Shown here: positions 36,093-44,056 of the stretch, piece after piece
How positions within the stretch are numbered: position 1 is the first letter of the stretch
How the letters are laid out: the number at the start of each line of letters is the position of its first letter
NCBI GenBank assembly: GCA_015228925.1
Contig: JADGCQ010000004.1
Span: 19,209 to 83,208, forward strand
DNA: 64,000 nucleotides
Source: Magnetococcales bacterium
Lineage (GTDB): Bacteria; Pseudomonadota; Magnetococcia; Magnetococcales; UBA8363
Reading direction: 5' to 3'
Notes under the pieces: generated by a model
Seen by the model: only the letters and a program-made list of their open reading frames with translations
Databases searched by the model: none
What the model was told of the DNA's origin: nothing
Translations under genes and position numbers: made by a program

Positions 36093-36552
36093 TTTGTATC
36101 CCTCCCTCCATCCCCTGCTTGCGATGGTCTTCAATCGTACAATACGCCGTATAGCTACCCTTTGTTACAGGCACGAAAAATAATTCCAAAGCACCATTGG
36201 GAACAATCTCCAAAGCGATCACATGGGGTGCTTTGATCTCCCCCTGACCAGGGGCCTCGATTTTGCGTGTGCTGATGGCCATGTAAAACTCTGGTGCAGT
36301 AAAATAATGTTTCTTTTCCCCTTCATTTTTCAGGACCAGCTTGTAGGCTTTCCCAGCCTTAAAGCTGAGGTGATTGGGGGTATAACTGTGTTCGTCGAGA
36401 GTTACTGTAATAGTCTCCATTTCCTTCCAATTGGCTTCAGAAACAATTTTATCACGCTGAGCAATAGGATCCAATACGTCTGCGTTGGCAACCATGCTAC
36501 TGACAGTCAACAGGGCAAACATTGTCCTTACGGCAACCTTGATTATTTTCAC
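36085..36552 (-). CDS. Periplasmic cupredoxin (type 1 copper protein)
   Basis: GTG at 36552, with GGAG nine bases upstream, gives 155 aa with a signal peptide (MFALLTVSSMVANA). The fold is plastocyanin-like: YTPNHLSFKAGKAYKLVLKN, then KKHYFTAPEF with the first histidine. The C-terminal YCTIEDHRKQGM supplies Cys, His and Met of a type 1 copper site. It would shuttle single electrons in the periplasm. Its stop overlaps the EB_dh gene by eight bases. Confidence 0.87.
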   Translation of the reverse strand: MKIIKVAVRTMFALLTVSSMVANADVLDPIAQRDKIVSEANWKEMETITVTLDEHSYTPNHLSFKAGKAYKLVLKNEGEKKHYFTAPEFYMAISTRKIEAPGQGEIKAPHVIALEIVPNGALELFFVPVTKGSYTAYCTIEDHRKQGMEGGIQIE

Positions 36553-36596
36553 GTTATGTTTCTCCTCAATGATAGGAAATTGATTGATTCTCCGAG

Positions 36597-37217
36597 CTAA
36601 TAAATCTTGCCAATAAAACGGCTGCTGTAGGGGGGAAGAAGTTTTTGGATCGTGATCAGATGGTCGCGGATTCGCTTCCAACCGGATTGGTCATTCACTT
36701 CGTTGAGATCAATCGCACCAACCGCAGACCGAATATCCAAAGCCCGCTGCCGCTCTCCCCGCGACCAAGCTTGAATCATATCCAGCGATTTATGCTTGTT
36801 TGTAAGATTGGGATGTTGGTCACGAAAATCAAGGTCTGCGATATGATCGGCATGGGAGCCAAAAGACATCAAGATAGAACGCACATAGTTGACCCAGAGA
36901 CGATCTGCGATGAGTAGCGCGACGAGATTAACCAAGAGGGATACGCCGACAACCCAGCCGGTTTCGTGGAGCATGATCGTAAAAACATCCGAAGATGTGT
37001 CTTTGTGAATACGGTAAATGTTGGCATCAATCAGGGTGCTAAAACGGTGATAAAGGTAAACCAAACCAAGGGAAATGATGGTCAATTCAAGTATTAAGAG
37101 GGCCAAAAGCATCCGCATCTGAATTTTGTAATCCACATAGCGGATTCCCAACTGACTGAAGGAAAAAGAGAGAATCGGTCGTTTGGCCAATGATTTTCTT
37201 TTATTGGGATTGTCCAT
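36597..37217 (-). CDS. Two-helix membrane protein, HAMP/chemoreceptor-like, of the redox operon
   Basis: The 206-aa protein has two transmembrane helices (MLLALLILELTIISLGLVYL and WVVGVSLLVNLVALLIADRL) around a short periplasmic loop. A helical cytoplasmic part follows (VNYVRSILMSFGSHADHIAD). The plan resembles a chemoreceptor cut off after HAMP; no signalling, kinase or GGDEF domain follows. It sits between the heptaheme cytochrome and the cupredoxin. It may anchor or sense the chain, but I cannot name the function. Confidence 0.7.
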   Translation of the reverse strand: MDNPNKRKSLAKRPILSFSFSQLGIRYVDYKIQMRMLLALLILELTIISLGLVYLYHRFSTLIDANIYRIHKDTSSDVFTIMLHETGWVVGVSLLVNLVALLIADRLWVNYVRSILMSFGSHADHIADLDFRDQHPNLTNKHKSLDMIQAWSRGERQRALDIRSAVGAIDLNEVNDQSGWKRIRDHLITIQKLLPPYSSRFIGKIY

Positions 37218-37229
37218 CGTGTTAAATCC

Positions 37230-38006
37230 TCACAGATCGTGGCAAATCAGGCACAGTTCCGATTGTCCTTTGGGTACGACCAAACCACCATGCTCTTTGC
37301 TGTAACCGACATGGCAGGAGATACATCCTATCTTACCATCGGGTAAAACGACAGCCTTAGGCAACTGATCGATGGGACGATAACCGCCATAGGATGTCGC
37401 AGCTTGGTAGGATCTGCCGATAGGATGGTTTATAGAACTAGACTTATGGCGCATCAATCCTTGGGAATCGATGCCCACTTGGTTTGTATCGGCCTGCTCA
37501 TCATGGCACCCCATGCATTGGAGAGAGAAAGGGTCCAGATTCAAGTTTGGAGGTGCGTTTCTGGCATCCAGGTGACCGGCTCCCGTGAGAGAGATCCCCT
37601 GATCAGGCATTTTTTCAAAAAAAGCCTTGTCATGACAGGCCAGACAAAAAGCGGCACCCGCAAGCTGGGTTCGCATCAACCCTGTTTGAACTCCATGAAC
37701 ATGATGACAGGAACTACAGGTCAAGTCACCTTTCCAATCGAGTGGATATTCCTTGGCCAAGGGCCGTTTTGGGGAAAATCCGCTGGGGTGACTGAGAAGA
37801 ATGGCTTGAGCATGACAACCGCCACACAATTTTTCCTGACTGGCAACCAGCACTGCGGCGTTGGCCGATGTCACCTCGGTAGCGACATGGCACAGAGTAC
37901 AGGGAGTGGTTGCCATGTGGGTTGCAGTCGTGCGGGCCGATCCCCACAGAAAAAAAATGATCAGAGCAGGGGAAAAGGCAACAGCCCATTTCTTATAATT
38001 TAACAA
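37230..38006 (-). CDS. Heptaheme cytochrome c
   Basis: In 258 aa there are seven CxxCH motifs: CTLCH, CGGCH, CSSCH, CLACH, CMGCH, CISCH and CLICH. Many additional histidines could serve as second ligands. An N-terminal helix (WAVAFSPALIIFFLWGSA) is a signal peptide or anchor. Dense heme packing is typical of electron-transfer conduits between quinol-side and periplasmic partners. The start overlaps the preceding membrane-protein gene by 14 bases, so the two are translated together. Confidence 0.9.
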   Translation of the reverse strand: MLNYKKWAVAFSPALIIFFLWGSARTTATHMATTPCTLCHVATEVTSANAAVLVASQEKLCGGCHAQAILLSHPSGFSPKRPLAKEYPLDWKGDLTCSSCHHVHGVQTGLMRTQLAGAAFCLACHDKAFFEKMPDQGISLTGAGHLDARNAPPNLNLDPFSLQCMGCHDEQADTNQVGIDSQGLMRHKSSSINHPIGRSYQAATSYGGYRPIDQLPKAVVLPDGKIGCISCHVGYSKEHGGLVVPKGQSELCLICHDL

Positions 38007-38556
38007 GGCTATCCAATTCCTTGATTTTTTCTAGGTTATGTTTCAATCCATCGCCCAAATTGGGTTGTTCCAGTTCCAACTGCGCCAGAGCCAGGTCCAC
38101 CAGCTCGCTAAAGCTGTCATAGTGATATTGTAAGCGGTTGGCAGCCCCGGCCAGTCTTAATTGCTCATTCTTAAGGTCACCGGAGTCTGTCAGACCATCC
38201 ACGGTACAAGGTCCGTTTTCAATCTGGAGTATCAGGTTTTGGGTAAATTGGTGCAGAGGACCGGCAACACGGTAAGTGCTGTAGACGGCAATCAACCAAG
38301 TGACCAGCCCCGTCATAGCCAACAATATGGAACCGGAAGTGATGAGTGCTGGTTTAAGTTGTTGCCGGGTCATGATCAGAGAATGGAACATGCTCGCATA
38401 GCTCAAGCCTGGAGCGTAATCGATGTAATAAAGGATGGCAGAGAAAACAAGACCAGAGGAAAGGCCCGTCCACAGGGCAAGCTTGGCTACTAGGTGAAGA
38501 TGAGCCACCATGACAGGGGAACTGGTGGGTTCAACTGTGGAAGTGGCATCTGGCAT
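37993..38556 (-). CDS. Two-helix membrane protein, first gene of the redox operon
   Basis: The 187-aa protein has two transmembrane helices (ALWTGLSSGLVFSAILYYI and ILLAMTGLVTWLIAVYSTY). RVAGPLHQF follows, which is HAMP-like, then a cytoplasmic coiled-coil tail (SELVDLALAQLELEQPNLGD). It is similar in plan to the 36597-37217 product, and the two may form a heterodimer. No output domain is present. It leads the leftward operon of five genes, downstream of tRNA-Val on the same strand. Confidence 0.68.
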   Translation of the reverse strand: MPDATSTVEPTSSPVMVAHLHLVAKLALWTGLSSGLVFSAILYYIDYAPGLSYASMFHSLIMTRQQLKPALITSGSILLAMTGLVTWLIAVYSTYRVAGPLHQFTQNLILQIENGPCTVDGLTDSGDLKNEQLRLAGAANRLQYHYDSFSELVDLALAQLELEQPNLGDGLKHNLEKIKELDSLVKL

Positions 38557-38778
38557 TTAGAATTCCCCCCTAAATCAGAATTCTTCATTGCTGGCTGAAC
38601 GTTTGGGTTTCCCTCCCGACGGCTTACCAGAAAGTCTGCCAAGTCTACATCAACCTGGAGAATACGGGTACTGTTTTTTTGTTAGGCGGTCAGCTTTCAG
38701 CACCAATAACTAGGTAGTCCAGATCGACTATATTGCCAAAAACCGATCCATAAGTTGGCAATATTTGGCAACGGCAAC

Positions 38779-38813
38779 AAAAAACGGCTTCAGAGCATCT
38801 ACTCTGAAGCCGT
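38779..38813 (-). terminator. Rho-independent terminator after tRNA-Val
   Basis: On the minus strand a perfect 12-base stem (acggcttcagag / ctctgaagccgt, six-base loop) is followed by a run of T (aaaaaa on the given strand at 38779-38784). It lies about 30 bases past the tRNA end and separates the tRNA from the redox operon. Confidence 0.9.
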
Positions 38814-38842
38814 GTAACATCTTGTCTTATAAGTAGTTTCAA

Positions 38843-38917
38843 TGGTGGGCGGCACAGGGATTGAACCTGTGACCCCTGCCGTGTGAAGGCAGTGCTCTCC
38901 CGCTGAGCTAGCCGCCC
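38843..38917 (-). tRNA. tRNA-Val (anticodon CAC)
   Basis: The 75-base tRNA includes an encoded CCA. The acceptor stem GGGCGGC/GCCGCCC, D arm GCTC/GAGC, anticodon arm CTGCC-TTCACAC-GGCAG and T arm ACAGG-TTCAATC-CCTGT all pair. The anticodon loop reads CAC at positions 34-36, decoding GUG. Confidence 0.96.
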
Positions 38918-39034
38918 GGACCTGCCGGGTGCATCATATTCCTCTTGCCCGAACCCTGCGTAAGCCTTATACATGCAGTGGTGTGATCATGTCAACAAAT
39001 CACGGCCAACACAAAACAACGAAACGCAGCTACA

Positions 39035-39970
39035 ATGAATATTGCTGACCTTACCGCCACTCTGGAATATTGGTTGACCGCCGGTGTTGATGTCCTTTCT
39101 GGTGAGCGGTTGCAGTTTCCTCAGCATCCCAAACCCTACCAAGAATCCATCACATCCGCTACCAGTCGCTCCCGACCATCACACCCCCCCGTCCATCCGT
39201 CGCACGACCCAGACCATCCAGAGGGAAAAACACCCCTAACACCACCGACCACCCCCCGCCCCCCCGCAAAACCAGCCCCCCTGGCAACGCTTGTCACAAA
39301 AGCACTCCCTCCAGAAGAACGTGCAATCAAACTCGCCGCCATGGCCCAATCCCTCGCCCAGTGTACCCAATGCAATCTGGCACACATGCGGACCAATATG
39401 GTATTCGGTGTTGGTAGTGCTGTGGCCCCTGTCGTCTTCGTCGGCGAAGGACCGGGTGCCGAAGAAGACCTGCGTGCCCAACCCTTCGTCGGTGATGCCG
39501 GAAAACTCCTGGATAAAATGATTCATGCCATCCAACTGCAACGCAAACACATCTATATCGCCAACGTCGTCAAATGCCGCCCCCCAGCCAATCGCAACCC
39601 TTTACCCCCCGAAATAGAACAGTGCCAACCATTCCTGTTTGAACAACTGGAAACCATTCGACCGAAAGTGATTTTCGCACTGGGAAAGTTTGCCATCGCC
39701 TGTTTGACCGGATTATCTGGACCCATCGAAACAATCAGAGGACAAACACCCCTCTGGCGCGGTATTCCAGTCATTCCCAGCTACCACCCCGCTTTTTACC
39801 TGAGGACGCCATCCCGGAAAAAAGCGGCCTGGGAAGACCTTCTACGCCTTAAAGCAATGCTCGCCGAACCAGAATCAACCCCATCATCAACGTCGCCGCC
39901 AAAACCCAATGGTGAAAATGAGAACGACCGTGTAGATTTCCAATCGTCCAACCACCATGAGGATGGCTAA
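39035..39970 (+). CDS. Family 4 uracil-DNA glycosylase (4Fe-4S)
   Basis: The 311-aa enzyme removes uracil from DNA. A proline-rich linker (about residues 30-85) follows a short N-terminal helix. The catalytic domain has CTQC, VGEGPGAEED (motif A), VVKCRPPANRNPLP and EIEQC supplying iron-sulfur cysteines, plus IPSYHPAFYLR (motif with catalytic-site histidine). This is the UdgA type often labelled as phage SPO1 DNA polymerase-related. Its last 84 bases overlap the end of trkH on the other strand. Confidence 0.92.
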   Translation: MNIADLTATLEYWLTAGVDVLSGERLQFPQHPKPYQESITSATSRSRPSHPPVHPSHDPDHPEGKTPLTPPTTPRPPAKPAPLATLVTKALPPEERAIKLAAMAQSLAQCTQCNLAHMRTNMVFGVGSAVAPVVFVGEGPGAEEDLRAQPFVGDAGKLLDKMIHAIQLQRKHIYIANVVKCRPPANRNPLPPEIEQCQPFLFEQLETIRPKVIFALGKFAIACLTGLSGPIETIRGQTPLWRGIPVIPSYHPAFYLRTPSRKKAAWEDLLRLKAMLAEPESTPSSTSPPKPNGENENDRVDFQSSNHHEDG

Positions 39971-41323
39971 CAATATTTTACCCACTTCGGGTACCGCTGC
40001 AAAATTACTCGCTGGTCCCACAGTACCAAATCCTGGGCCGACATTGGAAAAACAAGTCAAAGCAGCACCAAAGGCACTCACCGGATCCATACCCAGAAGA
40101 ATTAAAATAACCATGGATCCCAATACCAACACTATCGCCAATAAAATCATGGCCACGCAAGCCTCCACCATGTCTCTCGGGACGGTCTCCCGATCCACCT
40201 GTAAATGGATGATTCTAAGGGGGGTCAACAGCCGACGACACACAACCGCGACGGTCTTGAGAAGCACAATAACACGGATTACCTTGACACCCCCCCCTGT
40301 GGAACCCGACATGCCGCCAATCACCATCAGCCCCCCCAAAATCGCTTGAGCAAGAAATGGCCATTGGGCATAATCCGAGGTGGCAAACCCCGTCGTTGTC
40401 ATAATCGAAACTACCTGGAAAAACCCTTCCCGTAATGCCGTTTCCAAGTCGGGATGCGTCCATAGGCGACTTAACGCAATAACCAAGCTTGAAACCACAA
40501 TCAAACCCAGGTAAACGTGTAATTCCGATGTATTCAGTATGCGGAAGTTTCGGCGGAATAACACATGATAGTGGATCATAAAATTGATCCCACCCAACGT
40601 CATGAATACAATCGCAACCCACTGAGCTGCGGCAGAAAAGGCACCAAAACTGGCGTTTCGTGTTGAAAATCCCCCCGTGGAAAGCGCGGTCATCGCATGG
40701 TCCAACGCCTCCAGCCAGTCCATTCCGACCCCATAAAATCCCACGGTAGCCAAAAGCGTATAGCCCAAATAAATGCCCCACAATATGCGTGCCGTGGAAA
40801 TTAAACGTGGCGTAAAACGATCTTTGCTCGGCCCAGGCACCTCCGCCTTCATGATCTGCATCCCCCCTACTCCCAGCGCAGGCAGGATCGCCAAGGCCAA
40901 CAACAACATCCCCATACCCCCCAGCCATTGTGTCAAACTGCGCCAGAAAAGCATCCCCTTGGGCCAAACTTCCACATCGGTCAATATCGATGAACCCGTC
41001 GTGGTATAACCCGCCGATGCCTCAAAAATGGCATCCACCCATCCCAACAGCCCCGAAGCCACAAAAGGGACCGCGCCGGCCACAACCGCCACCAACCATC
41101 CCAGACTGACAATCATGAAACCATCGCGAGAATTGAGTTCACCACGCATATTACGGGTAAAATACAGCCCCGCCAAACTGGGAATCCCAGTCACCGCCAC
41201 CGCACAAAAAAAAGGCCACGTAGACTCACGAAACCACCAAGCAACCCCTCCCGGAAACACGAGAAAAAAGGCCAAAATCAGCAGTAACGCCGCAAGAACC
41301 CGAATAACCATCAATCCGTTCAT
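39887..41323 (-). CDS. trkH: TrkH-family potassium uptake channel
   Basis: The 478-aa membrane protein has repeated helix-pore-helix units of the TrkH/KtrB superfamily. Selectivity-filter segments include SAGYTTTGSSIL, TALSTGGFSTRN, SIMTTTGFATSDY and CFSNVGPGFGTVGP. It imports K+ under control of TrkA, whose gene lies immediately upstream with an ATGA overlap. Its 3' end runs 84 bases into the convergent glycosylase gene. Confidence 0.95.
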   Translation of the reverse strand: MNGLMVIRVLAALLLILAFFLVFPGGVAWWFRESTWPFFCAVAVTGIPSLAGLYFTRNMRGELNSRDGFMIVSLGWLVAVVAGAVPFVASGLLGWVDAIFEASAGYTTTGSSILTDVEVWPKGMLFWRSLTQWLGGMGMLLLALAILPALGVGGMQIMKAEVPGPSKDRFTPRLISTARILWGIYLGYTLLATVGFYGVGMDWLEALDHAMTALSTGGFSTRNASFGAFSAAAQWVAIVFMTLGGINFMIHYHVLFRRNFRILNTSELHVYLGLIVVSSLVIALSRLWTHPDLETALREGFFQVVSIMTTTGFATSDYAQWPFLAQAILGGLMVIGGMSGSTGGGVKVIRVIVLLKTVAVVCRRLLTPLRIIHLQVDRETVPRDMVEACVAMILLAIVLVLGSMVILILLGMDPVSAFGAALTCFSNVGPGFGTVGPASNFAAVPEVGKILLAILMVVGRLEIYTVVLIFTIGFWRRR

Positions 41324-42681
41324 GTAGAGACCTTGACCGCCAAGACATCATCGATCTGAGACACCAGGTCGGTGGCACACAAGATGAGCGCATGGTCATC
41401 CTCATCCAGCAAGGTGGCTCCATTGGGGACGGTAACGCGATTGTTGCGTACCACCGCCGCAATCAAAATCCCCTTCGGAATCTTCGCCTTGGCTAAAGTG
41501 ACATGAGCCAACCGACTGCCAGATTCAATTTTAGCCATAAATGCCTGAAGACGCCCATTCATCATGGGAGCCGATTTGATGATATTCCCTTTGCGGAGTG
41601 AACCGAGAATTTCTCCAACCGTCGCCCCCTTAGGGCTGATAGCGGATTCAATGCCATAATCTCGCGCCAGAGCCAGATAACTCTCATTGTCCAACATGGG
41701 GATGACCGTTGGAATCCCTTGGCGAATAGCCGCCAATGCAACTAAAAAATTGACCTCCTCACGGCCAGCGACAGCCACCAACGCAGCGGGGTGACCGACC
41801 ATATTCATGAGAAAGGTCAGATCGGTGGCATCCGCATTCATGATGAATGCGTCGGGGAACATGTCTGCCAGGACATGACAACGATCAATTGATTTTTCGA
41901 TGAATGTGATGTTTGAATAGCCACAGGCGGACAGCCCCATCCCCACACGAACCCCAATTCCACCGCCACCGACAATAATGACACTGCTGCGGCCATAGGA
42001 ACGAATACCCAGGAGCTTGTACATGTCTTTGCCCACGGCAGTGGCATCGAACGTGATGTAAACACGGTCGCCGACACTAAGAACGGTTTCACCCGAAGGA
42101 AGATGTACCTCACCGTTTTGTTCAGCGGCAACGATGAGCGGAATCTTTCTACCTGCCTTGGCCAATTCACGCAGTGGGGAACCAATCAATAGGCTCTCGT
42201 GTCCAAGTTTGAAGCCCGCCAATTTGATCGCCCCGTCAGGAAAAGGGATCACTTCAATAGCAGATGGGACGGTCAGCAATTGTACAATCGCATCGGTAGC
42301 CGCCTGCTCAGGATTGAAAATACGGGTATTGTGGAACCGATCTGCCTGCCATAACCGCGCTTTGGATGTGTATTGTTCTCCACGGATGCGCGTAAATATA
42401 CGGGCATTTTCGTTTTGGGCATGCGTGATCAAGGTCAAGACAATGTTTGTCTCATCCGAATTGGTCACGGCAAAAACCAAATCGGCCTTCTCAATATCTG
42501 CATCTTCCAGGACATCATCGGATGATGCATTCCCTTGAATCACCTGCACATCAATCTTTTCCTGGATCTTGGTGACCGCTTCTCGACTGGAATCGATAAT
42601 GGTAACGTTATGCGTTTGCTCCGAAAGGTGCCTTGCCAAAGTGACGCCGACCAATCCGGCACCGAAGATGACAACATTCAC
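41320..42681 (-). CDS. trkA: TrkA, NAD-binding regulator of potassium uptake
   Basis: The 453-aa protein has two TrkA-N Rossmann domains (IFGAGLVGVTLARHLSEQ at the start and IVGGGGIGVRVGMGLSACG about residue 235). Each is followed by a TrkA-C (RCK_C) domain. It sits on the cytoplasmic face of TrkH and gates it in response to nucleotides. The duplicated full-length form matches proteobacterial TrkA. Confidence 0.95.
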   Translation of the reverse strand: MNVVIFGAGLVGVTLARHLSEQTHNVTIIDSSREAVTKIQEKIDVQVIQGNASSDDVLEDADIEKADLVFAVTNSDETNIVLTLITHAQNENARIFTRIRGEQYTSKARLWQADRFHNTRIFNPEQAATDAIVQLLTVPSAIEVIPFPDGAIKLAGFKLGHESLLIGSPLRELAKAGRKIPLIVAAEQNGEVHLPSGETVLSVGDRVYITFDATAVGKDMYKLLGIRSYGRSSVIIVGGGGIGVRVGMGLSACGYSNITFIEKSIDRCHVLADMFPDAFIMNADATDLTFLMNMVGHPAALVAVAGREEVNFLVALAAIRQGIPTVIPMLDNESYLALARDYGIESAISPKGATVGEILGSLRKGNIIKSAPMMNGRLQAFMAKIESGSRLAHVTLAKAKIPKGILIAAVVRNNRVTVPNGATLLDEDDHALILCATDLVSQIDDVLAVKVST

Positions 42682-42823
42682 TGTCTGTTTCCCTTGCGTT
42701 GCGTCACATTACAATGGCCACGCTGTGGCAAACGTTTCCCCGATACGTCTCCATCGATATCCACCCCATGAAGAGCCGCCACATTAGATTGCAACGATTC
42801 TGAAATGTCAAATTAGAAAAAAA

Positions 42824-44053
42824 TCAATTTTCTATGCCCTGCCCAGGTTGTCCCAAAATGACGATGCGCCCGACAAACCCAATCGCCATAAGATTGGCCA
42901 ACACGGCGATGATACCGATTCTCTCATATCCGATGATCGCTCCGTGAACATCCTGCGTGATGAGTAAACCCGACAACAAAGTTGCCAATCCCATAGAAAG
43001 AGACTGAACTGTCGTATTCAAAGACATGAATGTTCCACGAAGGACGGGCTGAGCCGATGAAACGATGATGGTCATGGCTGGAACCATCCGTCCTGAAATC
43101 AATACAAAAAAAGACGTTGTGCAAAGGAGCCAGACGGGCAAGGGGACGGTGCCAATATGGGTTACAACCCAAAGTGGACCAATCGCCAACGATGCAACCC
43201 AGCGATAGATGCGTACTTTACCCCATCGATCCGCAAATTTACCGATAAGTCGTGAGGAAAACAGCGTTGCCGCCCCGCCACAGAGATAAACGTAGGGAAT
43301 ATCGTCGGTCGAAATGCTAACATTATTCACGGCATAGATGGTGATATAGGGGATGACGGTAAATCCAGAAAAAATAATAAGTCCCGAATAGAATAACGCA
43401 CGCCGATGATTGGTATCACGCAACACGGCAAACAATGCCGAAAAGGGGTATGCCGTTTTTTTTCCTTTCATGTGGTGACGTATCTCTGGAAGATTCCTCA
43501 TTCCCAACAAGACAAGCATCAGCACCAGAATCGCCGTAAGTATGAATGGCGCACGCCATTGAATATTGTTGGCCAGCCACAACGAGAGGGGAACCCCTGC
43601 CACGGTCGCCATCGCAAATGCCGTGGAGATGATACCGGTCGCCTCGGCCCGCCGTGGGTAGGGGATGACATCACCAATCATAGTCTGCACCAGCGCACCG
43701 ATAATACCACCAAAGGCACCGGCCAAACCTCGGGCAAAAAGGAGAACTTTATAGTTTTCGGCCAATCCACAGATCAAGGTTGCCAGACCAAACAAGAAAA
43801 AAATGATCAGAAGAGTTCGTTTACGCTCAAAACGGTCGATAAACGTGGTCGCCAACACGCCGGAAAAGGCGGAACAAAAGCTGTATGAAGCGACAAGGAA
43901 TCCAAATTCATCCGTTTTGATTCTCAGTGCCTCCATCAAAATAGGGCCCAGAGGCATCATGATCATAAAGTCGAGAATATGACAAAACTGCAACCCAGCG
44001 AGGGTGCGCAGAAACTTCCTTTCTTGTTTTTGGCTAAGGAACTGCGGTTCCAT
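42824..44053 (-). CDS. Major facilitator superfamily transporter
   Basis: The 409-aa protein has twelve predicted helices and the MFS loop-2 motif DRFERKRTLL. A second typical segment is RGLAGAFGGIIGALVQTMIG with GDVIPYPRRAEATGI. It resembles drug/solute exporters of the AraJ/DHA1 type, but the substrate cannot be told. It lies only three bases downstream of the hybrid kinase gene and is probably transcribed with it. Confidence 0.85.
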   Translation of the reverse strand: MEPQFLSQKQERKFLRTLAGLQFCHILDFMIMMPLGPILMEALRIKTDEFGFLVASYSFCSAFSGVLATTFIDRFERKRTLLIIFFLFGLATLICGLAENYKVLLFARGLAGAFGGIIGALVQTMIGDVIPYPRRAEATGIISTAFAMATVAGVPLSLWLANNIQWRAPFILTAILVLMLVLLGMRNLPEIRHHMKGKKTAYPFSALFAVLRDTNHRRALFYSGLIIFSGFTVIPYITIYAVNNVSISTDDIPYVYLCGGAATLFSSRLIGKFADRWGKVRIYRWVASLAIGPLWVVTHIGTVPLPVWLLCTTSFFVLISGRMVPAMTIIVSSAQPVLRGTFMSLNTTVQSLSMGLATLLSGLLITQDVHGAIIGYERIGIIAVLANLMAIGFVGRIVILGQPGQGIEN

Positions 44054-44056
44054 GGA

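Noticed and set aside
38557..38778. Search for a further tRNA or small RNA beside tRNA-Val
   Set aside because: No cloverleaf or second terminator is seen in this interval.
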